Of a stretch of DNA of 64,000 bases, positions 54,501-62,613 are shown piece by piece. Under the pieces are notes generated by a model. It made no database searches, was not told the origin of the DNA, and was given only the letters and a program-made list of their open reading frames with translations. Origin of the DNA: Nostoc sp. FACHB-152 (GTDB lineage: Bacteria; Cyanobacteriota; Cyanobacteriia; Cyanobacteriales; Nostocaceae); NCBI RefSeq assembly GCF_014697475.1, contig NZ_JACJRV010000001.1, forward strand, positions 62,001 through 126,000, in the 5' to 3' direction. Position 1 is the first letter of the stretch, and every line of letters starts with the position of its first letter. A program made the position numbers and the translations under genes.

Positions 54501-54613
54501 CCAGGTCTATCGTCATTACTGTCATAATTGCTCGTTTGCTCAAAGCCTGGTTCAGCTTCAGTATTAGTACTATTGCTACGGTTGTGATCAGTGGAAGGCT
54601 GCGTTTGCGTCAT
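51596..54613 (-). CDS. PixJ-like receptor: three cyanobacteriochrome-like GAF domains and an MCP-like coiled coil
   Basis: This 1005-residue membrane protein has a cytoplasmic N-terminus, two membrane segments (about 70-92 and 121-142) and a short periplasmic loop. A HAMP-like linker follows, then three tandem GAF domains (about 205-370, 378-545, 550-715). Each GAF has the motif DPCF and, exactly 28 residues later, the Cys of SxCH: Cys278/306, 450/478 and 622/650. This is the dual-cysteine (DXCF) cyanobacteriochrome layout, so linear-tetrapyrrole binding and light sensing are likely but unproven. The C-terminal third is an MCP-like coiled coil whose tip (MASQMKRHAMKVVFESVHTE) lacks the canonical CheA-binding sequence. 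GAF2 and GAF3 are near-identical. Confidence 0.88.
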   Translation of the reverse strand: MTQTQPSTDHNRSNSTNTEAEPGFEQTSNYDSNDDRPGKRRKMFSNRPQSLVSWQPRQSQLSLKSKVRGWAIALTMLPVITIGIASYLGSQSVTQQINQTKQASATELQEAELTLNNYRSSLLWGTGIIAVAAGAIAALISNRLTRPVMSAAETSTVLVNRLCRREEIETQADIGAKDELVALKANINLLQNHLPELLSKQETEAERSQLLANITRRMWEALSEEDVLRTTIEEVRQALRIDRVVIFRFDSVWGGTFIEEAAAPGLPKILWATVSDPCFQEKYLEQYRQGRVRAIDNIYQANLSDCHIGLLERFAVKANLIAPIVKKNQLFGLLIGHQCSAPRLWQQSEIDLFAQIGTQLGFALDHVRVVEQIDIRADQAHVIINITRRIRQSLNEEDVLKNTVEEIRKALSADRVMIYGFDADWYGTVIAEAVVPGFPKALRANIKDPCFVEGYVEQYRAGRVQATNDIYKAGLSACHISQLEPFAVKANLVAPILKDDQLFGLLIAHQCSAPREWQKFEIDLMAQLAMQVGFALDHARLLQRIDAEGILTQLLVDITRRIRASLNEEDVLKNTVEEIRKALSADRVMIYGFDADWYGTVIAEAVVPGLPKALRAKIKDPCFVEGYVEQYRAGRVQATNDIYKAGLSACHLSQLEPFAVKANLVAPILKDDQLFGLLIVHQCSAPREWQKPEIDLVAQLAIQVGFALDHARLLNQVEQAYESVESAFQQQYQRKEDLQSQASELLRDSEAIVETLADNALSQINSVTDTYEQIQALINLAQEMLGCIQELESQEQLIYHQVEAVQQGMNRVLDNTSTIHSTVVEATTRLKRFEQPSQTLLEKVNLIAQMASQMKRHAMKVVFESVHTEGAGAEFTSTIEGILSLAQQLDADIAGIKSLIVETQITNNEVTALMEVGEQQAIAAITEVAQTQYQLTQITAISHQVNTLIGELMQVATNQAQISTTASQFILEVASNSQQTNEQAAKVAKSLAKLSAIAQNQPDSQ

Positions 54614-54929
54614 TGATGAAATCTCTCCTAGATTGGCTATATCTGCCTTGCAAATCGGCTACTACGTGTCGGATGTCGGTAGATACCTATCCTGACTAGT
54701 AATTTAAGCATCGGTTTGAATGCAAATAATGTCGTTTTTGTCAATCAAAATGTGCTAAGAAATATTAATATTTATTAAACAATCATAGGTAAGCACGCAA
54801 CTTGCTTGCTTAATGATACATCACAAAATATCTTTGAAAATTGTACGTTTTTTATCAACAATTGATTGATATTTTTCGTGACATTACTGAATTAATTCGC
54901 TAGATAGATTTTGAATTTTTATAAATGAA
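54614..54929. other. AT-rich intergenic region
   Basis: A 316-bp spacer upstream of the PixJ-like gene. No repeat, ORF or terminator was recognised. Confidence 0.4.
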
Positions 54930-56696
54930 TTAAAAACCTGAGAGAGATATAGCTACTCGAAAACCTAGAAGATTACCCCGGCCATCCTGAGGATTCCAAC
55001 TACGATAGGCAGAACGACATAGCCTAGAAGAATTTTTCCAAGAGCCACCCCGAATCACACGAGATTTAACATCATCTTGAGATAACCATTCACTACCATC
55101 GGCAGGTGCGCCTTGATAATTTTCGTGCCAATGATCAGCGCACCATTCCCACACATTGCCATGCATATCGCACAATCCAAAGGCATTAGCCGGAAAACTA
55201 CCTACAAGGCTTGTTTGCCAATGATTGCCTTGTTCAATGCTAGAAAGAGAGTTGTTATAGTTAGCCAAACTAGGCGTGAGCATTTCCCCAAAGTGAAAAG
55301 GACTAGTTGTTCTAGCACGACAGGCATATTCCCACTCAGCTTCACTAGGTAGCCGATAATCTCGCCCTGTTTTTTCGGACAAGCGCGCACAAAACTCGAC
55401 TGCATCCTCCCAAGAAACCTGCTCCACGGGACGATTTATGCCCTTGGCACTAGCAGGTTCAGGTTCAAGCTCGCGGTTAATTGGTGGAAGCTTGGCTACT
55501 ATGCGCCATTGTGCTTGAGTAATTACAAACTTACTAATAAAGAAGGGTTTGACTGTGACAGAATGCTGTGGACTTTCACAATCAAATCTTTCTGGTTCAT
55601 CCTCTGGAGAACCCATGAGAAATTGTCCACCAGGAATGGATACCATGACTAAGTTGATGTCATTATCTAAATTCTCCGTAAAGCATTCAGCCGAGCCACG
55701 ACTACGGTTAATGTCATAGCTGGGTGTACCAAAGGATTTTTTCACAGAAATAGTAGCGGTTTCAAAGTCTAATTTTTCCAGAGGTAAGAATACTGTGTCT
55801 ACTTGCAACTGCTCAACTTCTAGGGGCGATGGCTCTGGCAAAGATGAAGCAGGCGAAACTAAGGATGAAGGTGAAAGCGGGAAGTCATAACTGGTGAGTG
55901 CTTGTAATGCTTCCACTGCTGATGGATAACGCAAAGTGTAGCGATCGCATATCATTTTATCCAACACATTAGCCAACTCATCACTCACCTGTACCTGATC
56001 TCGCCAAAGCAATTCTCCCGACTGGGGATTTTCTTGTAAAAGATGGGGGGGAATTCCTGTTAAGGCTTCAATACCCATCATTCCCAAAGCATAAATGTCA
56101 CTTGACAACCGAGGCTTACCTTTAGCTTGTTCTGTTGGAATGTAACCAGGAGTACCAACCACCACACTGGTACGAATCATCTTATAAATATCAATTGAAA
56201 GAATGCCAATTTCTTTTACAGAGCCAAAGTCAATCAAGACGAGCTTACCGTCTTGTTTGCGCCGCATCACATTTTCGGGCTTGATATCGCGGTGAATCAC
56301 ATTATTTTGATGGACATAGACTAAAACTTCTAAAATGTCTTGTAATAGCTGTCTTACATCCGCTTCTGCCATTTGCTTTTTTGGCACAATTTCTTTTCTC
56401 AGTGTGTTTCCTTCTACATAATCTTGAATAATGTAGAACTCGTTATCGATAGCAAGATGTGCCAATAACCGGGGAATTTGCGGATGCTCCCCCAACTTCT
56501 CTAAAATTACTGCTTCCTGCTCAAAAAGTTCGAGTACGCGAGGATGGGTATGCTTTGGCTTTAGCCGCTTGACTACGCACAGAGGCTTGCTAGGACGTTT
56601 TTGATCCCTAGCTAGATAAGTTTCACCAAAGTTGCCTTCACCTAATTGTTTGAGGATTTTGTAGCGTTTATCTAGTTGTTCGCCTATAAAGCCCAT
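54930..56696 (-). CDS. Ser/Thr protein kinase fused to an FGE/SUMF1-like domain
   Basis: This protein of about 588 residues has an N-terminal Hanks-type kinase: Gly loop LGEGNFGETYLA, Lys in CVVKRLKP, catalytic loop VIHRDIKPENV and DFG in VLIDFGSVKE. A linker of about 70 residues follows, then a formylglycine-generating-enzyme-like domain (SIPGGQFLMGSPEDEPER, YRLPSEAEWEYACRA, DMHGNVWEWCADHW and GVIRGGSWKN-like VIRGGSWKNSSRLCRSAYRS). The first of the two Cys used by true FGE is Asn here, so it is unlikely to be an oxidase and may bind ligand. No membrane segment is seen. ATG at 56696 is preferred over TTG at 56753, which would add 19 non-conserved residues. Confidence 0.9.
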   Translation of the reverse strand: MGFIGEQLDKRYKILKQLGEGNFGETYLARDQKRPSKPLCVVKRLKPKHTHPRVLELFEQEAVILEKLGEHPQIPRLLAHLAIDNEFYIIQDYVEGNTLRKEIVPKKQMAEADVRQLLQDILEVLVYVHQNNVIHRDIKPENVMRRKQDGKLVLIDFGSVKEIGILSIDIYKMIRTSVVVGTPGYIPTEQAKGKPRLSSDIYALGMMGIEALTGIPPHLLQENPQSGELLWRDQVQVSDELANVLDKMICDRYTLRYPSAVEALQALTSYDFPLSPSSLVSPASSLPEPSPLEVEQLQVDTVFLPLEKLDFETATISVKKSFGTPSYDINRSRGSAECFTENLDNDINLVMVSIPGGQFLMGSPEDEPERFDCESPQHSVTVKPFFISKFVITQAQWRIVAKLPPINRELEPEPASAKGINRPVEQVSWEDAVEFCARLSEKTGRDYRLPSEAEWEYACRARTTSPFHFGEMLTPSLANYNNSLSSIEQGNHWQTSLVGSFPANAFGLCDMHGNVWEWCADHWHENYQGAPADGSEWLSQDDVKSRVIRGGSWKNSSRLCRSAYRSWNPQDGRGNLLGFRVAISLSGF

Positions 56697-56939
56697 ACTT
56701 ATTGCTAAACCAGATGGTAGTGCCTGCTGGTAGTGTGGGATAATTAAATTCAAGATGAGGCTAGTTTAGACAATGCCTCTATCTGGTGAAGTAAAATTGC
56801 CTTGGCAAAGTAAAAAAATAATGTATTGTTGCTAATCTATATTAATTAGCGGCAGGTTTTTCAAGCCCTAATCTTATCATTATCAAGGGTAGTAAAAACA
56901 TACTTATTTATGGAAAAGTTTAAAATATCAGTCAACTGA

Positions 56940-57061
56940 CTAACTCGCTACATTGCGTTTTGAGGCTGAGACTGCCGCTTCACCGTCATTATCTGCTGCT
57001 GGCATTTTTCGCTCAATTGCCAGTTGAAATTTTGTCTCAAAATCAGCCTAGTCTATATCTG
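56940..57061 (-). pseudogene. Remnant of a small protein gene (copy 1, paralogous to 58633-58842)
   Basis: The minus strand ends with ADFETKFQLAIERKMPAADN, then DGEAAVSASKRNVAS and a stop at 56940. It aligns with DPDFDTKIQAAIMEKMQGAD-NNGEAKA at 58633-58842. An in-frame TAG interrupts the copy near residue ADFET, and the N-terminal part is missing. It resembles the C-terminus of a small cyanobacterial family (DUF6887-like). Confidence 0.5.
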
Positions 57062-57106
57062 GAACTCTAGATTTCATATACTTCAATTGGTACAGTTTTA
57101 TTCCTA

Positions 57107-57132
57107 GCGATGCTTGCCGCCGCAAGCATCGC
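57107..57132. repeat. Perfect 11-bp inverted repeat (hairpin)
   Basis: GCGATGCTTGC, CGCC, then GCAAGCATCGC forms a strong stem-loop 55 nt downstream of the zinc-ribbon gene. It lacks a U-tract and looks like a dispersed palindrome rather than a terminator. Confidence 0.6.
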
Positions 57133-57187
57133 AGTATTGAAAGTTGCTCATCAAGTCATTAACATATCTGCTATCACTGCTGATTTC

Positions 57188-57499
57188 CTAGACAACTTTC
57201 TCATGCGAGTAAAGTTGCCCAGATTCTTCAGATTGGTGCAACTGGCTAGCGCAATAAGAGCAATAATACTCTTCACCATCCCGGTAGACAGAATTACCGC
57301 AAGTATCGCAATGTTCAGTATCGCCATATCCTAAATTATTTTGCCAGTACCAATTGCAGCGTACAGATGTGTCAAGAATTGTTTTTTTGTGTGCATTAAT
57401 GGATGCGATCGCTTGTGCTTCTGCATCTTGAAGTGAATTGGCTTGACCTTTCCAATGCCTCTCTCCGAATTCAGTTTTGATAAATACTAGAAATTGCAT
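57188..57499 (-). CDS. Small hypothetical protein with a C4 zinc-ribbon motif
   Basis: This 103-residue protein has a zinc ribbon at about residues 64-86, with paired CDTCGNSV and YYCSYCASQ (CxxC-x13-CxxC). The N-terminal 45 residues (MQFLVFIKTEFGERHWKGQA, SLQDAEAQAIASINAH) look like a small alpha/beta domain. No family is recognised. The spacing of the ribbon suggests metal binding but not a specific partner. The 5' flank is a decayed element B. Confidence 0.6.
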   Translation of the reverse strand: MQFLVFIKTEFGERHWKGQANSLQDAEAQAIASINAHKKTILDTSVRCNWYWQNNLGYGDTEHCDTCGNSVYRDGEEYYCSYCASQLHQSEESGQLYSHEKVV

Positions 57500-57553
57500 A
57501 AATAAGTACCTCCGCAGATATTGTTATTAATAACAACTAGGTAAAATGTAGGG

Positions 57554-57669
57554 CTAATATTTGATTTTTTTCAAAAATCAGTAAATTTATATGTTCCTTC
57601 TTGGCTGTTCCCTGTTCGCAGTTGCCTAGCTACAAAAGTACGCTCAGTAATCAAACCTGATTCCTCTAT
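57554..57669 (-). mobile_element. MITE-like element B, copy 3 (decayed)
   Basis: Read on the minus strand it begins ATAGAGGAATCAGGTTTGAT and TACTGAGCGTACTTTTGTAG, and ends CTGATTTTTGAAAAAAATCA and AATATTAG, matching the ends and the interior of 27612-27740 and 50288-50404 with more differences. Confidence 0.6.
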
Positions 57670-57787
57670 CTTTAATTCTAAGATAATTGCCTTAGCTCGT
57701 AGTAAAATATATATTCTCATGCTTTCGGCAGATGATAGCTATTACAACATTAGTCATGATGTTTAATAGCAACTATTCTCTTTTTTT

Positions 57788-58036
57788 GTGTTTAACAAAA
57801 TTAAATTTTTCTTTACAGGATTTATTCAAGGACTGAAGAGTGATTACTGGGCAGAAGTTACCACCCAATGCCCTTACTGCATCTACTATTTTGGGCCTTT
57901 TCAAACTTTTCTGGAAGCGAAAACAGCCTGCCCCGGATACGTTGACGACCTTCAAAGCGAGGGAGCTTTGGGAATAAAAGTTGCGGTTAAACGTTGCAAT
58001 CCTGATGTATTAACGATTTTTGAAGAACAAGCATAA
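57788..58036 (+). CDS. DUF1816 domain protein
   Basis: This 82-residue protein has the DUF1816 core YWAEVTTQCPYCIYYFGPFQ, then EAKTACPGYVDDLQSEGALG and KRCNPDVLTIFEE. The start is a GTG at 57788; no clear ribosome binding site precedes it. The family is cyanobacterial and of unknown function. It is the only plus-strand gene of the decayed patch and looks intact. Confidence 0.75.
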   Translation: MFNKIKFFFTGFIQGLKSDYWAEVTTQCPYCIYYFGPFQTFLEAKTACPGYVDDLQSEGALGIKVAVKRCNPDVLTIFEEQA

Positions 58037-58170
58037 GTAAGTCGGTGGGAAAAAACAAAACCATGTTAAGAAAGCCCAATTGGTATCAGAGGTATTGTTC
58101 AAGTTTTTGCCACTCATATCAATTTGCCCTTCCTGCTTAATTATCCGAATCGCATCATTACACTTGTCTA

Positions 58171-58509
58171 TCATGTAACGGCAAAACCTGTATGCTGCCG
58201 TATTTTTGGATGGCGAAAACCAAGCACGATATCTTCTTTAGATATACCCTCTGCCATTAGATCAGTCGCTACGCCTTCCTCTGTATCATCATATTGAATC
58301 CAGACTTTACCACCAATTAAACTAATATGAATTGGAGTTGCGTGCAGATATTTATCACCATTCCAGCCCATATCTAGAAGTAAATACTGCCCTCGTTCAT
58401 CATCAAACACAACTTCAGAGGTGTAACCATCAGTCAGAGTAGCACGATAGTCTGCATGGTTTTGGAGGACATATTTAATAATGCTCTGGTATTTTAATCG
58501 GGTATCCAT
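58171..58509 (-). CDS. XisI-family protein (fdxN element excision controlling factor family)
   Basis: This 112-residue protein matches the XisI family across its length: FDDERGQYLLLDMGWNGDKY, PIHISLIGGKVWIQYDDTEE and ISKEDIVLGFRHPKIRQHTGF. XisI was first described as a factor controlling excision of the fdxN element in Anabaena, but most copies are not linked to that element. Its usual upstream partner XisH is reduced here to a C-terminal scrap that overlaps the XisI start. Whether it is still functional is unclear. Confidence 0.9.
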   Translation of the reverse strand: MDTRLKYQSIIKYVLQNHADYRATLTDGYTSEVVFDDERGQYLLLDMGWNGDKYLHATPIHISLIGGKVWIQYDDTEEGVATDLMAEGISKEDIVLGFRHPKIRQHTGFAVT

Positions 58510-58560
58510 TGCACAATCGCCTCACTTTCATCATCAAAGACAATAATGATAATGGATAAC
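58494..58560 (-). pseudogene. C-terminal remnant of xisH
   Basis: The minus strand encodes IIIIVFDDESEAIVQWIPD and a stop at 58494, which resembles the C-terminus of XisH and overlaps the first codons of XisI as in intact xisHI pairs. Upstream of position 58560 the frame no longer resembles XisH. The rest of the gene has been deleted. Confidence 0.5.
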
Positions 58561-58632
58561 AGACAATAGCTAAAAAACAAAACAGGTGCGTTACATTTCA
58601 TTAATGTCAACTACGCGATTCACCCGGTAATA

Positions 58633-58842
58633 TTAAGCTTTTGCTTCGCCGTTATTATCTGCGCCTTGCATTTTTTCCATAATTGCTGCTTGAATCTTGG
58701 TATCAAAATCAGGATCGTCTACAGTAGTAATTATCTCGCGCGGATGCTGATTGATTCTATCTAAATACACCCGAAGAGCCATCTTGTCATCACGATGTTG
58801 TAGAAAGTATCGTCTCAGTTCTTCATCAGACTTGCTAAAAAT
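58633..58842 (-). pseudogene. Small protein gene without a start (DUF6887-like), copy 2
   Basis: The minus strand encodes SKSDEELRRYFLQHRDDKMA, LRVYLDRINQHPREIITTVD, DPDFDTKIQAAIMEKMQGAD and NNGEAKA, then a stop. This resembles small cyanobacterial DUF6887-type proteins found near XisH/XisI-like pairs. An in-frame TAG lies just before IFSKSD, and no start codon precedes ELRRYF. Translation from the internal ATG at 58782 would give only 49 residues. It is probably N-terminally truncated. Confidence 0.5.
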
Positions 58843-58932
58843 CTAAAGTTTTTGCTGAATCAAGAAAGCCAAGTTCCTAATTTTGGATCACATAAAGCTT
58901 AGGCTGACGCAGAAAGACATACATCTGAAGTT

Positions 58933-61900
58933 TTAGGGATTGCGTTCAGCTAAATATTGATACATTTGCCAACGTGCATCGACCTCAGCTTGTGCTTGTT
59001 GTAATAAGTGCTTGGCAATTTCTGGTTTACTCTTAGTGAGCATTTTGAAGCGATTTTCTTGATACATTGATGCCTCTACAGATTGTGTAGGAGCGCGCAT
59101 ATCCAATTGCAAGGGGTTCTTACCTTGTTCTCTTAATTGCGGATTATGGCGATACAACAACCACCGCCCTGATTCTATCAAGGCTTTTTGGTGATTCATC
59201 CCGGTGGTCATGTTGATGCCATGAGCGATGCAATGACTGTAGGCAATAATTAATGATGGCCCGTCGTAAGCTTCGGCTTCTAAAAATGCTTTGAGGGTAT
59301 GGTCATCTTTTGCACCTAAAGCTACACTCGCTACGTAGACATTACCGTAGTTCATAGCCATTAAGCCTAAATCTTTTTTAGGTGCAGGCTTACCACTAGC
59401 AGCAAATTTCGCTACGGCTGCTTTTGGGGTGGCTTTGGAAGATTGACCGCCAGTATTAGAATATACTTCTGTATCCATCACCAAAATATTGACATTGCGA
59501 CCACTAGCTAACACATGGTCAATACCGCCAAAGTCAATATCATAAGCCCAACCATCGCCGCCAATAATCCAAACGCTTTTCTTAACTAGGTAATCAGCGA
59601 TTGATTTGAGATTTTTAATTTTGGATTTTAAATTGGAGTCGATTTCGGAAGTGATAATTTTATCTAATTTGTCTTTTAATAATGCAACGCGTTCCCGTTG
59701 TTCCCAAATATCTGCTTCTGTTTTTTGTTCAGCATTGAGAATGGACTGAACAAGATTGTCACCTAATTCACTGCCTAAGTGTTTTAATAATTCTGCGGCA
59801 AATTCAGTTTGTTTATCTATGGATAGGCGATAACCAAAACCAAATTCGGCGTTATCTTCAAATAAACTATTCGACCAAGCCGGGCCTCTTCCGTCAGCGT
59901 TGGTTGTCCAAGGTGTGGTAGGGAGGTTCCCGCCGTAGATGGAAGAACAGCCTGTGGCGTTGGCGATGACAGAGCGATCGCCAAACAATTGCGTTAATAA
60001 TTTTAAATAAGGTGTCTCACCACAACCAGCGCAAGCACCAGAAAATTCAAATAAAGGTTCTTGTAGTTGTTGTTGTCTAATTTGGTTTAATTTTAAATGT
60101 CTGCGGTCAGGATTAGGTAAGTTTAAAAAGAAATTCCAATTTTCTCTTTCTTGTTCTCTTAAAGGTAGCTGTTGCGCCATGTTAATGGCTTTTTTAGTAG
60201 GTTCAGTTTTATTTTTAGCAGGACAAATATTTACACAAATAGCGCAACCTGTACAATCTTCTGGAGCAACTTGAATAGTAAATTTTTGATTAGTAAAATC
60301 TTTATCTTTAGCACTGGCTGATTTAAAAGCCGAGGGTGCATTAGCTAACTCACTCTCTTGATAAACTTTGGCACGGATGGCACTGTGAGGACAAACCATC
60401 ACACATTTACTGCATTGAACGCAGACATCCGCTTCCCACACTGGGATTTCTTGGGCTACGTTGCGTTTTTCCCATTTGGCTGTACCTGTGGGGAAGGTTC
60501 CGTCTGCTGGTAATGCGCTGACAGGTAAATCATCGCCTTGCCAAACCATGATTTTACCGAGAACTTCTTGGATAAATTCAGGCGCACTCACAGGTAGGGT
60601 ATTAGTAGAGAATAATTCCTCATCTATCCATTTACCTTGTTCTTCGGTAGGAACTTGCACCTGATGCAAGTTATCCAAGGTCATATCGACCGCTTGCAAG
60701 TTCATACGGACAATATCTGCGCCTTTTTTACCATAGGTCTTTTCGATCGCCTTTTTGATTTTGGCGATCGCATCTTCCTGCGGTAAAACCCCAGCTAAAG
60801 CAAAGAAGCATACTTGCATAATTGTATTGATGCGTCCCCCCATCCCACTGTCGCGGGCGACTTGGTTGGCATTAATGACATACAATTTCAGTTGCTTGTC
60901 TAAAATTTGCTGTCGCACTTTTAGGGGGAGATTTTGCCAAACAGTATCTTTATCAAAGGGACTGTTTAACAAAACCGTCGCCCCAGGTGCAGCCGCTTGC
61001 AAAACATCTATCTTTTCTAGAAATACCCAGTGGTGACAACCAATAAAGTTGGCTTTGTCTATCAGGTAGGTAGAACGAATAGGTTCCGGCCCGAACCGTA
61101 GGTGAGAAACGGTAATCGAGCCGGATTTTTTGGAGTCGTAGACGAAGTAACCTTGAGCGTAGTTATCGGTTCCCTCACCGATAATTTTGATGGAGTTTTT
61201 ATTCGCCCCCACCGTACCATCGGAACCCAATCCGTAGAACATCGCCCGGACGACGCTATCGGGTTCGATGGAAAAGTTGGGTTCAAAAGTGAGGGAAGTG
61301 TGGGTAACATCGTCATGAATACCCACAGTGAAATGATTTTTTGGTCTTGGTTGAGACAGATTATCGAAGACGGCCTTCACCATCGCCGGAGTAAATTCCT
61401 TTGAGGAAAGGCCGTAACGGCCACCTACAATGACGGAGGGTAGCTTATCTCTACCACTACCGCGTGCATCGGCGGTAATAGAAGGAACCTTGTCTCTACC
61501 ACTACCGCGCGCATCGGCGGTAATAGAAGGAACCTTGTCTCTACCACTACCGCGTTCCGCCCGGATTTCGTTGATAGCTGCTACCACATCGAGATATAGT
61601 GGTTCGCCAGTGCTACCTGCTTCTTTAGTGCGGTCTAAAACCGCGATCGCTTGTGCAGTTTCTGGTAACATTTCCACAAACCTTTGGATATCGAAGGGAC
61701 GGTAAAGACGCACTTTCACCACGCCCACTTTTTCCCCACGCGCGTTGAGATAATCAACAGTTTCATGGACAGTTTCGCAACCAGAACCCATGATCACAAT
61801 TACCCGTTCCGCATCCTTCGCACCGTGATATTCAAAAATGCGATAGTATCTACCTGTGCGATCGCCAAATTTATCCATGATGTTCTGCACAATTTCTGGA

Positions 61901-62613
61901 CAGGCGTTGTAGTAAGGGTTCGCGCCTTCCCGCGATTGGAAATAAACATCAGGGTTTTGGGCAGTACCGCGTAACACAGGGCGATCTGGGGTTAAAGCAC
62001 GGGCGCGGTGTTCTAAAATTAATTCGTCGGGAATGAGCGATTTGATATCGTCATCTGAAAGTAACTTCACCTTCTGCACTTCATGAGATGTGCGGAACCC
62101 GTCGAAGAAATGCATGAACGAGACGCGTGATGCTAGAGTCGTTGCATGGGCAATAAGTGCTAAGTCGTGACTTTCTTGCACTGAAGCGGAACACAACAAA
62201 GCAAAGCCAGTCGCCCGCGCCGCCATCACATCACTATGATCGCCGAAAATTGATAAAGCGTGAGTAGCCAAAGATCGTGCAGCAACATGAACAACTGTGC
62301 TAGTGAGTTCCCCAGCAATTTTGTAAAGGTTAGGAATCATTAACAATAGCCCCTGAGATGCCGTAAACGTAGTACTCAGAGAACCTGTTTGTAATGCCCC
62401 ATGCACTGCACCAGCCGCACCACCTTCACTTTGCATCTGCACAACACTGGGAACTGTACCCCAAAGATTGGGGCGACCTTCTGCTGACCAAGCATCTGCC
62501 CATTCGCCCATTGCTGAAGAGGGAGTGATAGGGTAAATGGCAATTACTTCATTTAGTTTGTAAGCAACACGGGCAACAGCTTCATTCCCGTCGATAGTTG
62601 CAAATTGGCTCAT
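58933..62613 (-). CDS. nifJ: Pyruvate:ferredoxin (flavodoxin) oxidoreductase
   Basis: This 1226-residue enzyme oxidises pyruvate to acetyl-CoA and reduces ferredoxin or flavodoxin. Domains: pyrimidine-binding N-terminus (IAVYPITPSSAMGE-like IAIYPITPSSAMGEWAD), transketolase-C region, two [4Fe-4S] clusters (CVQCSKCVMVCP and CTGCAICVNICP), the proximal-cluster/TPP region (GACAGCGETPYLKLL) and the TPP-binding GDGWAYDIDFGGIDH with DTEVYSNTGGQSSK. Residues about 351-395 contain a tandem 15-residue repeat (GSGRDKVPSITADAR) that accounts for about 30 extra residues over the usual length. All cofactor motifs are intact, so it is likely functional. It is monocistronic. Confidence 0.95.
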   Translation of the reverse strand: MSQFATIDGNEAVARVAYKLNEVIAIYPITPSSAMGEWADAWSAEGRPNLWGTVPSVVQMQSEGGAAGAVHGALQTGSLSTTFTASQGLLLMIPNLYKIAGELTSTVVHVAARSLATHALSIFGDHSDVMAARATGFALLCSASVQESHDLALIAHATTLASRVSFMHFFDGFRTSHEVQKVKLLSDDDIKSLIPDELILEHRARALTPDRPVLRGTAQNPDVYFQSREGANPYYNACPEIVQNIMDKFGDRTGRYYRIFEYHGAKDAERVIVIMGSGCETVHETVDYLNARGEKVGVVKVRLYRPFDIQRFVEMLPETAQAIAVLDRTKEAGSTGEPLYLDVVAAINEIRAERGSGRDKVPSITADARGSGRDKVPSITADARGSGRDKLPSVIVGGRYGLSSKEFTPAMVKAVFDNLSQPRPKNHFTVGIHDDVTHTSLTFEPNFSIEPDSVVRAMFYGLGSDGTVGANKNSIKIIGEGTDNYAQGYFVYDSKKSGSITVSHLRFGPEPIRSTYLIDKANFIGCHHWVFLEKIDVLQAAAPGATVLLNSPFDKDTVWQNLPLKVRQQILDKQLKLYVINANQVARDSGMGGRINTIMQVCFFALAGVLPQEDAIAKIKKAIEKTYGKKGADIVRMNLQAVDMTLDNLHQVQVPTEEQGKWIDEELFSTNTLPVSAPEFIQEVLGKIMVWQGDDLPVSALPADGTFPTGTAKWEKRNVAQEIPVWEADVCVQCSKCVMVCPHSAIRAKVYQESELANAPSAFKSASAKDKDFTNQKFTIQVAPEDCTGCAICVNICPAKNKTEPTKKAINMAQQLPLREQERENWNFFLNLPNPDRRHLKLNQIRQQQLQEPLFEFSGACAGCGETPYLKLLTQLFGDRSVIANATGCSSIYGGNLPTTPWTTNADGRGPAWSNSLFEDNAEFGFGYRLSIDKQTEFAAELLKHLGSELGDNLVQSILNAEQKTEADIWEQRERVALLKDKLDKIITSEIDSNLKSKIKNLKSIADYLVKKSVWIIGGDGWAYDIDFGGIDHVLASGRNVNILVMDTEVYSNTGGQSSKATPKAAVAKFAASGKPAPKKDLGLMAMNYGNVYVASVALGAKDDHTLKAFLEAEAYDGPSLIIAYSHCIAHGINMTTGMNHQKALIESGRWLLYRHNPQLREQGKNPLQLDMRAPTQSVEASMYQENRFKMLTKSKPEIAKHLLQQAQAEVDARWQMYQYLAERNP
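61439..61556. repeat. 45-bp in-frame tandem repeat inside nifJ
   Basis: Two full 45-bp units (61451-61495 and 61496-61540) and a partial third encode GSGRDKVPSITADAR repeats in NifJ. The units differ at only one or two bases, so the expansion looks recent. The flanking AERGSGRDK/KLPSVIVGG is the family sequence from which the repeat arose. Confidence 0.9.
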
